A stretch of DNA of 64,000 nucleotides from Cytobacillus oceanisediminis 2691 (GTDB lineage: Bacteria; Bacillota; Bacilli; Bacillales; Cytobacillaceae), in contig NZ_CP015506.1 of assembly GCF_000294775.2 (NCBI RefSeq), positions 5,307,501 through 5,371,500 on the forward strand, read 5' to 3'. Positions 46,159 through 55,948 of the stretch are shown here, piece by piece; the stretch's first letter is position 1, and every line of letters starts with the position of its first letter. The position numbers and the translations under genes are program-made. The notes beneath the pieces are model-generated. The model saw nothing but the letters and a program-made list of their open reading frames with translations, was not told where the DNA came from and searched no databases.

Positions 46159-47856
46159 CTACCTCCTTGGAAATAATTTATTTGATGGAGACCCTTTACC
46201 ATGAATCCCTGCCTGATGTTCATCAGGAAATTTAGCAGGATGTATATTCCACCATTCGTGAGGACCACCAAAATTATTTTCTATTATATGGTGAGCATCA
46301 TAGGGTTGACCTATATCCCTTGCTAACCTCCCTTTTTTATCATAAATTTCCTCAGTATACCTTGGCCATGTTTGCCCCGTGTTCACTTCCCATTCATCAA
46401 TCAATTTATTTTTTACACCATTGAATTTACTTCTGTGTTTTATAGTTTCCAATGGGGTCATCTTTTCATATTTATTATCCCTTAAAGCATCCTTTAATTT
46501 TTCAATTTGTCTTTTATGAAGTTTCAATCCTGTTTTCGACTCAACATCTCTAATATAATTTTTAGCTAAATCATAATCAATTTTTACGGTATCCTTCGTA
46601 CCCTTGCCCCCATACACTTTCTCCGTCACAGTCTTTATCTGCGTCAAAGGGTCATGAAGAACATTATAAGGCACCGGGCGCTGAACCAGTCCTCCCGCCA
46701 AGGCAGGTCTCTGAATCGGCGTGTAAATCGGAAGTGCCTTCTCTCCTTTACCAGCCTGGCGAACCGTCTTGGCAACGGTTCCAGCTTTCCCAATCCCCTT
46801 ATCCCCCAGAATGCCAATTCCAAGGGAAGTCAGACCATAGGTAAAGAAGGCTGTCCGGCTTTTGACATCTCCACTTATGACATCCCGCTCCCAGGCGCTG
46901 GTGACAGCGGACCATATATATTTCGGCATATCCAGAGCCTGGCTCACTTTTCCTATAGGGTCATTTAAAATGCCTAAGTAAAATTCCTGGTGCTTCCTTT
47001 GGTTTTCTAATAGCTGGTCACGGTTAAACAGCAATTCACTGCCCAAAAACAGCGGACTGAACGGTCCCATAATGGTTCTGCCTAGTTCATAGGTCGACTT
47101 CAGCCCATCCCATGTATCACCTACAGCTTTGGATGCCCCCTCAATGGCTCCTTCAGCTATATCTTGAAGAATACTTTGCCCGCTTTCTGGATTGGGATTC
47201 GATATTTCCTCGTGGAAATCCTTCCAGTTTAGAGATTTAGGCTGATATTGGGCCAGAGATAAGCTGCTGCTTTGGAACATGCCCGCTATTTTTTGAATGT
47301 ACTGGTTCATGAGGTTTAGATCATGCAGGATAGGGTCCAGTGCAGCCGTTTCCCGATGGTCAAAATCCTCCAATTTTTGAACTGTTTCGCGGCTTGAGTC
47401 CTCAGCGCTCTTTGTTGCCTGGATAAAGCGGCCAACCTCCAGCCGCGGAAGCGCAACAATATCGCTTACGGACTTCATGATCTCATTCGCTTCCTCTCTC
47501 AGCTCAGCAGTGATCTGAAGAGTGTTTCTAAGCCCTTGTTGGAGTTCATGCTCCAGAAATTCCTGGCGGATAAAGCCTGAAGGGGAGGGTTCAAGATTAC
47601 CCAATGAACCTATGAAACTTTTTAAATAGGATCGATACTCGTCAATCCAGGATTCAAGGAATTGCAAAAATGGCTGGTGGCATTCCTGATAAAAAGCCCG
47701 TATTGCCTGGCCGCCCTGTCCTTTGAACGCATCTTCAAGAGACACCAGTTCCTGGATGGATACCTGAACTTGACTTACCTGATCTTTAAGGATGGATAAT
47801 TGATTGCTGGTTTCGTGGATTCATGCAAGCAAGGAATCTACTTCAAGAACTTTCAA
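46159..47856 (-). pseudogene. LXG-type T7SS toxin with HNH nuclease tip, N-terminal nonsense codon
   Basis: From TTG 47856 (GGAG 9 nt upstream) the frame reads MKVLEVDSLLA-TGA-IHETSNQLSILKDQ and on through VSLEDAFKGQGGQAIRAFYQ, the LXG start. The TGA (47821-47823) is codon 12, where relatives have a sense codon, probably Gly (GGA). After it the frame is open for 554 codons to the nuclease domain: AHHIIENNFGGPHEWWNIHP carries the HNH His/Asn pattern. LXG proteins are exported by type VII secretion to kill rivals. Loss of the N-terminus may block export; restart at GTG 47745 would lack the first LXG helix. A recent mutation is likely, since the rest is intact. Confidence 0.75.
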
Positions 47857-48008
47857 CAGAATCAGCTCCGTATTATAAATTCCATTTTCTTCTATTTTTA
47901 TCTTAAAGGACTCGGGCAATTAGGTGAATAGGAATTTTGGCATGAAATAGTGTAAAAGTATCCTAGAGTTTGATCCATGTTTTTTGGATTCCCCAAGCAC
48001 CTGAAATG

Positions 48009-48045
48009 AAAAGAGACAGGCTTTTGCTAAGCATGTCTCTTTTTT
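48009..48045 (-). terminator. Terminator of the lactate operon
   Basis: AAAGAGACA pairs with TGTCTCTTT, with GCTT/AAGC inside; A and T tracts lie on both sides, so it may work in both directions. It follows the lldP stop. Confidence 0.85.
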
Positions 48046-48054
48046 ATGAGGAAA

Positions 48055-49626
48055 CTAGAAAAATAATGACAATATCAATGTCCAAATACAAACAAATACC
48101 AGCAATCCAAAGCTATATTTCAATGTCATTTTCGTCAAATCGGCTTCTTTTCCTGTCTCGCCAACAGCTGCTGTGGCAATGGCGATGGACTGAGGAGAGA
48201 TGAGCTTTGCCATCACGCCTCCAGCCGTATTGGCAGAGAGCAATAAGGATGAGTTGGTTCCGATCACATGACCGGCAGTCGCCTGGATGGGCGCAAATAG
48301 AGTATTATTGTTCACGACAGATCCTGTCATGAACACCCCAATCCAGCCTAAAACGGGTGATAGCAGTGGAAATATAGTTCCAGTGGTTGCAACGGCTTCA
48401 CCCAAAGTGACGGTCATTCCTCCGTACGTCATGAGCTTTGAAATCCCGATAATGGCACAAATCATGATAATCGGAATCCAAAACTCTGAAACGGTCTTTT
48501 TGAGAAGCTTGAATCCTTCACCCATACTGATGCCTTGAGTCGTTGCGATTGTCGTTAAGCCTGCCAATAAGATTGCTGTGCCTGTTGCTCCTATTAGGCT
48601 GATGCTGACACTAAGAGAAGATCCGGGTATATTGAAGTTAATGACTGTGAATTCCAGCAGGCCCCCTTCAGCAAAAAGACCTTTAAATGCCGGGAAACTC
48701 CATATTAAAATAAATAGGGTCAATAGATAAAATGGTGACCATGCTTTAACAATTTTACCTAAGGAATTCTGTTCAAATCGACACTCTTTCCCATTGAGCA
48801 AAAAGATATTTTTTGGTTTCCACTTTTTCAGAAATAACGCTAATACACCCATTGCTAATAAGGAAGGAATAATATCAGCAAGCTCCGGGCCTATAAATAT
48901 CGTGATGATTGCTTGTGCCACAGTGTAAACCCCAGCTGTGATCAGGATAGCCGGGAATACTTCCTTAATTCCTTTAATCCCGTCAATGAGCCATATTAAT
49001 AAAAAGGGAATGGTAAAGTTAATAATCGGCAGTGTCAGAGCTGTCATGATCGACACATCCATGGAAGTAACCCCTGGAATCCCAAACGTATCGACAATGC
49101 CGACCGGTATTCCAATCGCACCAAAGGCGCCTGAAGCACCGTTTGCAATGAGACAGAGCATGGCTGCCTGTAAAGGCTTGAAGCCCAGTGACACTAACAG
49201 CACGGCACAAATGGCAATCGGTACGCCGAAGCCGGCAGCTCCTTCGAGAAAGGCATTAAAGCAAAATCCGATCAGAAGAAATTGAATGCGCTGGTCCTGG
49301 GAAATTCCTGCGATGCTTCCGCGCAAAATATCAAACTTGCCTGATGCCACCGAAATTTTATATAGCCATACAGCCATGACAATAATCCAGCCAATTGGCC
49401 AAATTCCTGATGCAGCACCTTGAATAACACTTCCTGCCGCTTCTCCGAATGGCAATTTAAAGATGATAAGAGCGATGAAAAAAGTGACAGCTAAGTTTAC
49501 TAGTGCTGCATGAATACCCTTCATTTTCAATACCGTCAAGCAAATCAGAAATAACAGAATCGGTATGGCTGCCACCAGGGAGGAAATAGCCAGGTTATGA
49601 AAAGGATTGAACGTTTCCACTAACAT
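48055..49626 (-). CDS. lldP: L-lactate permease
   Basis: 523 residues with about 13 helices. The family segments GAAGFGVPIAICAVLLVSLGF and SPVLGWIGVFMTGSVVNNNT-type text are present. It imports or exports lactate with protons. It lies 35 bp after ldh in the same direction, so lactate made by Ldh at high NADH can leave by this permease, both behind Rex boxes. Confidence 0.94.
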   Translation of the reverse strand: MLVETFNPFHNLAISSLVAAIPILLFLICLTVLKMKGIHAALVNLAVTFFIALIIFKLPFGEAAGSVIQGAASGIWPIGWIIVMAVWLYKISVASGKFDILRGSIAGISQDQRIQFLLIGFCFNAFLEGAAGFGVPIAICAVLLVSLGFKPLQAAMLCLIANGASGAFGAIGIPVGIVDTFGIPGVTSMDVSIMTALTLPIINFTIPFLLIWLIDGIKGIKEVFPAILITAGVYTVAQAIITIFIGPELADIIPSLLAMGVLALFLKKWKPKNIFLLNGKECRFEQNSLGKIVKAWSPFYLLTLFILIWSFPAFKGLFAEGGLLEFTVINFNIPGSSLSVSISLIGATGTAILLAGLTTIATTQGISMGEGFKLLKKTVSEFWIPIIMICAIIGISKLMTYGGMTVTLGEAVATTGTIFPLLSPVLGWIGVFMTGSVVNNNTLFAPIQATAGHVIGTNSSLLLSANTAGGVMAKLISPQSIAIATAAVGETGKEADLTKMTLKYSFGLLVFVCIWTLILSLFF

Positions 49627-49661
49627 ATGATCTGCTCCTTTGGATCTAAGATGTCAACTCG

Positions 49662-50609
<948 letters not shown>

Positions 50610-50613
50610 TTAA

Positions 50614-50750
50614 TTGTGAAATATTTCACATGAGATCATAAAAAAATATTCTATTGATTTCATCTTATTTAGGTGATTAAATCTATGTGAATTAATTCAC
50701 ATATTAAACTAAAAAAATATCGATATAGTTATTTGTGAAATGCTTCACAT
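50614..50750. promoter_or_regulatory. Three Rex boxes upstream of ldh
   Basis: TTGTGAAATATTTCACAT (50614-50631), ATGTGAATTAATTCACAT (50685-50702) and TTGTGAAATGCTTCACAT (50733-50750) match the redox repressor Rex consensus TTGTGAA-N4-TTCACAA. The first lies just before the ldh ribosome binding site. Confidence 0.9.
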
Positions 50751-50827
50751 TTAAAATATATCAGTGCTTTTGTTTTTGCGCAAGTCTTTCCTCAAACTTT
50801 TTTCAAGCAATTAAGGAGTGGATAAGA

Positions 50828-50873
50828 AGTGCCAGCCCCCCTGTAAGCTGCAGCATAGCGGGGAGCTGGCACT
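50828..50873 (-). terminator. Hairpin after the Rieske oxygenase gene
   Basis: AGTGCCAGC and GCTGGCACT pair over 9 bp with CCCC/GGGG inside. The T tract is short, but it sits just after the stop codon. Confidence 0.65.
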
Positions 50874-50878
50874 GATCA

Positions 50879-51889
50879 TTATTGCACTAATACTTTTTTC
50901 CGTGCTTCATCCTGAATGGGATTTGTGCCATTCTCCACACCCAGCTCATTTAGCCATTTGCGATAGGCAATAGTAAGGGCGTCTGACTTAAGATGCAGCT
51001 CTGCCTGTAAGTCAAGCGGCAGAAGCTCTGGTTTTTGACTTTGGACGATATCTAAATCCTGATAAAAAATCGTATCCTGAAATTCAATAAAAGGCTCATC
51101 CGGCATGTCCAGATCATAGTTTCTGGTCAACAGCATAAATGCCTTGGCCTGCTCATGATCCTCTTGATTGACAGCTAGCAGAATCGTCAGCTCATCATCC
51201 GATCCTTCCGTTGTTTTTGTAAAACGGGCGGTAGTTGGATTAAGGATTTCATACACATAGTCAGCATACCCGCCTTTGGAGCGTCCGTCAGGGTTCGGCT
51301 GATAGACCGGGATTTTACTAGTAATTAAGCGATTATCAACAAATTCAACTTTATAATCGACAACCTCCGCATGATCCTCATCTCCAAGCAGGCCTTCATG
51401 TACAAACATAAGATGCGAAACATCCAGGAAATTTTCAATAATTCTTGGGGCATTTGCTTTTACCTCATAGGGGCCGCAAATTGCAGTCCGGTACCCCTCC
51501 ATGCTATATTCAGGAAAGGAAACAAGCGGCGCCGGATCTTCCCCTAAGTTAACCCAGATCAGCCCCAGATACTCCTCACAATGGTAAACGGTTGCTCTTG
51601 CTTTACTTGGAATGGCTCTGCCGCTCGGCAGGGCAGGAATCTTCTCACAGGCACCTGTACAATCGTATTCCCAGGCATGATAAGCGCAGACCAGATTTCC
51701 GTTCTTCACCTTTCCAAGGGAAAGGGCTGCCCCCCGGTGGATACAAAGATCCTTAAATGCGTGAACCCCTTTTTCATTGCGGAAAATGACGACACGCTCC
51801 CCAAGGACAAATACCTGTTTGGGATCCTCCAGCAATTCCTCTGCTTTGCATACTGGATGCCATTCATTCCATAATCGATCTTGCTGCAT
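50879..51889 (-). CDS. Rieske non-heme iron oxygenase, possible purine hydroxylase
   Basis: 336 residues. The [2Fe-2S] Rieske motif is Cys49-x-His51 and Cys68-x2-His71 (CIHRGAALS; CAYHAW). The mononuclear iron site is ENFLDVSHLMFVH (Asp156, His159, His164). This is the VanA/PaO-like oxygenase class, which needs a separate reductase; none is encoded nearby. ATG at 51889 follows AAGGGAAG. It lies 22 bp after the purine permease gene, in an operon led by a guanine-class riboswitch, so the substrate is probably a purine. Klebsiella HpxDE, a Rieske system that hydroxylates xanthine to urate, is a precedent. Demethylase activity is an alternative. Confidence 0.88.
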   Translation of the reverse strand: MQQDRLWNEWHPVCKAEELLEDPKQVFVLGERVVIFRNEKGVHAFKDLCIHRGAALSLGKVKNGNLVCAYHAWEYDCTGACEKIPALPSGRAIPSKARATVYHCEEYLGLIWVNLGEDPAPLVSFPEYSMEGYRTAICGPYEVKANAPRIIENFLDVSHLMFVHEGLLGDEDHAEVVDYKVEFVDNRLITSKIPVYQPNPDGRSKGGYADYVYEILNPTTARFTKTTEGSDDELTILLAVNQEDHEQAKAFMLLTRNYDLDMPDEPFIEFQDTIFYQDLDIVQSQKPELLPLDLQAELHLKSDALTIAYRKWLNELGVENGTNPIQDEARKKVLVQ

Positions 51890-51911
51890 AGCGACACTTC
51901 CCTTCGCGACT

Positions 51912-53267
51912 TTAATTGACATGTACTGTTACTTCATTTGTTTTTACACTATCTTCAAGCTTTTGCGGCAGAACCAGATTTAGAACCAGCGCTGTAATCG
52001 CTCCGATGGCTGTACCTGATGAGACAAAATAGGTTGCAATGTCAGGCAGCCCTTTTAACACATCAGCAGGCATTAGCACGGCAAACAGGGCAAGCATAAT
52101 CGGCACACCGATCACAAGCATATTCCGTTCTGTAAAGGCCACTTCCTTAATCACTTTGAATCCATTCATCATGATGACTACGCATAAAATGGCAAACACA
52201 CTGTTGATGACAACCCCGGGAATGCATGCTATTAAATTCATCAGCTTTGGCATCATGCCCAGGATAATCATAATCACACCGCCTGCGATAATCGGCCTGC
52301 GGCTTTTCACTCCTGTGATGGCAATGATGCCGGCATTGGATGAGTAGCCTGTTACCGGTGTTCCCCCAAAGAAGGAACCAATAAAACAGCCCAGCCCTTC
52401 TCCAAATGCCCCGCCATTTAAACGTTTATCATCCAGTTTTTCCCCTGTCACCTTACTAACCGTAAACCACGTCCCAGTTGTTTCGATTGTGACAATAAAA
52501 TAGATGGCTGCCATAATCAGAATCGCATGCAGATCAAATTCAGGAGCTCCAAAGGCAAACAGGCTTGGCATCTGGAACCACGCCAACTTACCCAGCGATG
52601 AGAAGTCGACTAACCCAAAGAATGAAGCAACAATTGATCCAATACCCAGTGATAAAATAACGGATACGATTTTAATGTATTTCAGTTTCGATTGGGACTT
52701 CTCGCCAATATACATGCAGAAAATCAGCACAGCCGCTGTCACAGCTGCAACGAATATATTTTCTCCAAAGTTTCCTGGTGCCGAGTAGATAGAATTGATC
52801 GCACTCGGCATTAATGAAAGCCCAACAACGACAATGACTGTCCCCGCTACAATCGGAGGGATGAATTTCCTGACGACCTTGCTGAATACTTTAAGCGGGT
52901 AGCCCAATAAGGCAACAAGCAAAGCTCCGGGGATCAAACTGCCAATCATCGCACCGATTCCAGAAGTTGTTCCGATGGCTGCCAGTGCACTAAGCGGTAC
53001 AAAGGATGGCCCTTGCATGACTGGAAGCTTCATAGCAAATCCTGCTTGAATGATTGTGGCAATTCCGCAGGCAATAAAGGTCATTTGTATTAACAGAGCA
53101 CTATCCGGAACGGAAAAGGACAATAATCCTGCTAGAATCATCGGCGGAATGAAAAGATCCATCGCCAATACTTGCTGCAGCCCCAGAAAAATGGATTGTC
53201 CAACTGAAACCTCTTTTCCCGTTTTACTGCTGTTTGTTTTTCGTTTTTCAGTCCTTGCATCCATCAT
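51912..53267 (-). CDS. NCS2-family purine permease
   Basis: 451 residues with about 12-14 helices of the xanthine/uracil permease family: GLQQVLAMDLFIPPMILAG, VMQGPSFVPLSALAAIG and FGGTPVTGYSSNAGIIAITG. It imports xanthine, guanine, hypoxanthine or urate with protons. AGGGGG precedes the ATG. The long leader carries a purine riboswitch, which supports a purine rather than uracil substrate. Confidence 0.92.
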   Translation of the reverse strand: MMDARTEKRKTNSSKTGKEVSVGQSIFLGLQQVLAMDLFIPPMILAGLLSFSVPDSALLIQMTFIACGIATIIQAGFAMKLPVMQGPSFVPLSALAAIGTTSGIGAMIGSLIPGALLVALLGYPLKVFSKVVRKFIPPIVAGTVIVVVGLSLMPSAINSIYSAPGNFGENIFVAAVTAAVLIFCMYIGEKSQSKLKYIKIVSVILSLGIGSIVASFFGLVDFSSLGKLAWFQMPSLFAFGAPEFDLHAILIMAAIYFIVTIETTGTWFTVSKVTGEKLDDKRLNGGAFGEGLGCFIGSFFGGTPVTGYSSNAGIIAITGVKSRRPIIAGGVIMIILGMMPKLMNLIACIPGVVINSVFAILCVVIMMNGFKVIKEVAFTERNMLVIGVPIMLALFAVLMPADVLKGLPDIATYFVSSGTAIGAITALVLNLVLPQKLEDSVKTNEVTVHVN

Positions 53268-53341
53268 TAGAACCCCCTGTTGGTGTTATGATATCCATAT
53301 ACTCACTGTTTCTTTAAACAGACCAATAGAAAAAGCCCAAC

Positions 53342-53452
53342 GTATATGCTCTCTCCCAAACGTAAAAAAGCATATACCTCGAGCTTAAAAAAATCGAAGT
53401 ACGAAAAGAACAGACGAATTCCAAGTGAGTCTTTGTCCATCCTGTTCCTGCT
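53342..53452 (-). terminator. Riboswitch expression platform: terminator hairpins
   Basis: Below the aptamer on the minus strand, GAAAAG-CAG-GAACAG (which uses the 3' side of the P1 stem) can pair with CTGTTCTTTTC, followed by TACTTCGA and seven T (53387-53393). A second inverted repeat, GTATATGC/GCATATAC (53342-53377), also precedes a TTTTT run. Ligand binding to P1 would switch the first terminator. Confidence 0.65.
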
Positions 53453-53523
53453 TTTCATAGTCGGTTTATTTACGGTAAACGGGTAGAAACTTGTAGGCCA
53501 TATCCCTACGATTATATGAAAAA
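53452..53523 (-). ncRNA. Purine riboswitch, guanine/hypoxanthine class
   Basis: On the minus strand the aptamer reads TTTTCATATAATCG, GGATATGGC, AAGTTTCTACC, ACCGTAAAT and CCGACTATGAAAA, in the order and spacing of the B. subtilis xpt-pbuX element. P1 is TTTTCATA/TATGAAAA. The specificity base in GACTATG is C, the guanine-type residue (adenine riboswitches have U). It controls the permease and Rieske oxygenase genes. Confidence 0.95.
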
Positions 53524-53674
53524 CACTATTTAATTTTTTGATTGAAATTTTCTTACAATAACTTTTCTGTAAATGACAACAAGATTTTTTACAATACTTT
53601 TCTGCTAGACTGAGTTTACTCTTTCCTTTACAATGACTATAGTAGCACAAAACACGAACGTTAGGAAGGTATAT

Positions 53675-55042
53675 ATGAGTAAATATACGTATATTTTTCA
53701 TGGAACCGCTTTTTCTAGTCATTCTCCTAAGAAAATAAATATTTTAAAAGATTACTTATTTTTCGTGAATTCAAATGGGATAATTGAAAAAATCGCGGAT
53801 CCTGAGCATGAGGACTACCCATCCCTGCTCGCTGCCTATGAAGGACAGGAGAACTTTCACCGCTTAGCAGACGGGCAATATTTCCTTCCTGGTTTTGTGG
53901 ACTTGCATGTCCATGCTCCGCAATGGGCTCAATCAGGGACAGCTTTGGATATTCCCCTCTATGACTGGCTCCACACATACACATTTCCATTAGAGTCCAA
54001 ATATGCAGATTTGGCTTTTGCCAAGAAGGTTTATGAAGATCTCGTGAATACACTGCTTGCAAATGGAACCACGACGGTCCTTTACTTTGCTACCGTTCAT
54101 AAACAGGCAAGTTTATTATTAGCGAAAATATGTGCGGAAAAAGGGCAAAGGGGCTTAGTGGGTAAAGTCGTCATGGATGATCCTGAACAAAATCCAGACT
54201 ATTATCGGGATGCAGATGCGAAAACAGCGTTAGCCGATACGGAGGAGTTTATTTTAGCGGTAAAGGAGCTGGCCAAAACGGTCAAACAAGGCGTGTATCC
54301 TGTCGTTACACCGCGATTCATACCAAGCTGTTCAGATGAAGCACTAAAGGGCCTGGGTGAACTGGCTGCCAAATATGATACACATATTCAATCCCACTGC
54401 AGCGAAAGTGACTGGGCTCACAGCTATGTACAGGAACGTTTCAGCAAGCATGATGCAGCAGCCCTGCATGATTTCGGATTATTAGGCGAAAAATCGGTAA
54501 TGGCACATTGCAATTTCCTGGATGACCATGATGCAGAGCTATTTGCCAGTACAGGCACCGCAATCAGCCATTGTCCGCTGTCCAATGCCTACTTTGCCAA
54601 TAGCGTGATTCCAATCAAGCGCTTTATGGCCAAGGGAATTGATATTGGATTAGGGACTGATATTTCAGCTGGCGCAACTCCAAGTCTTTATGATAATGCC
54701 AAACAGGCTGTTGTCTCCTCCAGAATGCTGGAGGACGGAGTAAATTCTGCTCTTCCTGCAGAGGAACGGGGAGTGCCGGACTCCCGGGTTTCCATCCATG
54801 AAGCCTTTTACCTGGCTACAGCCGGCGGCGGAGAAAGCTTAAGTCTGCCTATTGGGCGAATTCAGGAGAACTATGCATGGGACGTTCAAATAGTCGATAC
54901 GAAAGTGCCGGGAGCAAGCCTCCCCATCTTTACCGAAAATGAAGCGTTAGATGATATTTTTCAAAAAGTCATGTATCTCGTCCGTCCGGAGCATATTCGG
55001 GAAGTCTGGGTACAAGGGGAAAAGGTTCACTCGCGTTCTTGA
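53675..55042 (+). CDS. guaD: Guanine deaminase (amidohydrolase type)
   Basis: 455 residues. The metal-site motifs are in order: FVDLHVHAPQW (His78, His80), HIQSHCSES, VMAHCNFLDDHD and GLGTDISAG. SGTALDIPLYDWLHTYTFPLE marks the human-GDA-like guanine deaminase subfamily rather than the small GuaD of B. subtilis. It turns guanine into xanthine and ammonia. ATG at 53675 follows AGGAAGG. It is divergent from the riboswitch-led permease and oxygenase operon; the xanthine it makes could feed that oxygenase. Confidence 0.92.
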   Translation: MSKYTYIFHGTAFSSHSPKKINILKDYLFFVNSNGIIEKIADPEHEDYPSLLAAYEGQENFHRLADGQYFLPGFVDLHVHAPQWAQSGTALDIPLYDWLHTYTFPLESKYADLAFAKKVYEDLVNTLLANGTTTVLYFATVHKQASLLLAKICAEKGQRGLVGKVVMDDPEQNPDYYRDADAKTALADTEEFILAVKELAKTVKQGVYPVVTPRFIPSCSDEALKGLGELAAKYDTHIQSHCSESDWAHSYVQERFSKHDAAALHDFGLLGEKSVMAHCNFLDDHDAELFASTGTAISHCPLSNAYFANSVIPIKRFMAKGIDIGLGTDISAGATPSLYDNAKQAVVSSRMLEDGVNSALPAEERGVPDSRVSIHEAFYLATAGGGESLSLPIGRIQENYAWDVQIVDTKVPGASLPIFTENEALDDIFQKVMYLVRPEHIREVWVQGEKVHSRS

Positions 55043-55082
55043 GGGATTGCGTAAAAGGTTCAGAATGACTTCTGCCTCTTTT

Positions 55083-55945
55083 GTCCGAACGAGCATTGGG
55101 TTCGGACTACTCCCCTTGGATTCCCATTTCTTCTGTCCGAAGTTGCGCCCGGTTCGGACTCTATCTCCCGGTTTTTCGCCTCTCCTGTCCGAAGTTACAC
55201 CAGGTTCAGACTCTCTCTCTCGGTTTTCCCACTCTCCTGTCCGAAGTTACACCAAGTTCGGACTCTATCTCCCGGTTTTCCGGCTCTCCTGTCCGAAGTT
55301 ACACCAAGTTCAGACTCTCTCTCTCGGTTTTCACACTCTCCTGTCCGAAGTTACACCAAGTTCGGACTCTATCTCCCGGTTTTCCGGCTCTCCTGTCCGA
55401 AGTTACACCAAGTTCGGACTCTATCTCTCGGTTTTCACACTCTCCTGTCCGAAGTTACACCAAGTTCGGACTCTATCTTTCGGTTTTCACACTCTCCTGT
55501 CCGAAGTTACACCAAGTTCGGACTCTATCTCCCGGTTTTCCGGCTCTCCTGTCCGAAGTTGCGCCCGGTTCGGACTCTATCTCCCGGTTTTTCGCCTCTC
55601 CTGTCCGAAGTTACACCAAGTTCGGACTCTATCTCTCGGTTTTCCGGCTCTCCTGTCCGAAGTTACACCAAGTTCGGACTCTATCTCCCGGTTTTCCGGC
55701 TCTCCTGTCCGAAGTTACACCAAGTTCAGACTCTCTCTCTCGGTTTTCACACTCTCCTGTCCGAAGTTACACCAAGTTCGGACTCTATCTCTCGGTTTTC
55801 CGGCTCTCCTGTCCGAAGTTACACCAAGTTCGGACTCTATCTCCCGGTTTTCACACTCTCCTGTCCGAAGTTTCTCCAGGTTCAGACTCTCTGTTTCGGT
55901 TTTCCCACTCTCCTGTCCGAAGTTGCGTCTGGTTCAGACTTATTC
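55083..55945. repeat. 52-bp tandem repeat array 2 (17 units)
   Basis: GTCCGAA starts at 55083, 55135, 55187 and so on every 52 bp to 55915, in perfect phase. Each unit has GTCCGAA, 11 nt (mostly GTTACACCAAG), TTCGGAC or TTCAGAC, then a pyrimidine-rich linker (TCTATCTCCCGGTTTTCC...). Units form a 7-bp hairpin. The long open frames across it are a by-product of the stop-poor repeat. It lies between the convergent ends of guaD and the Crp/Fnr gene. Confidence 0.95.
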
Positions 55946-55948
55946 CTT

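Noticed and set aside
47821..47823. Selenocysteine reading of the TGA in the LXG toxin gene
   Set aside because: No hairpin follows at SECIS distance and the position corresponds to a non-Cys residue in LXG proteins, so a nonsense mutation is the simpler reading.
55083..55945. CRISPR array
   Set aside because: Units are contiguous 52-bp copies with near-identical linkers, not short repeats separated by unique spacers, and no cas genes are present.
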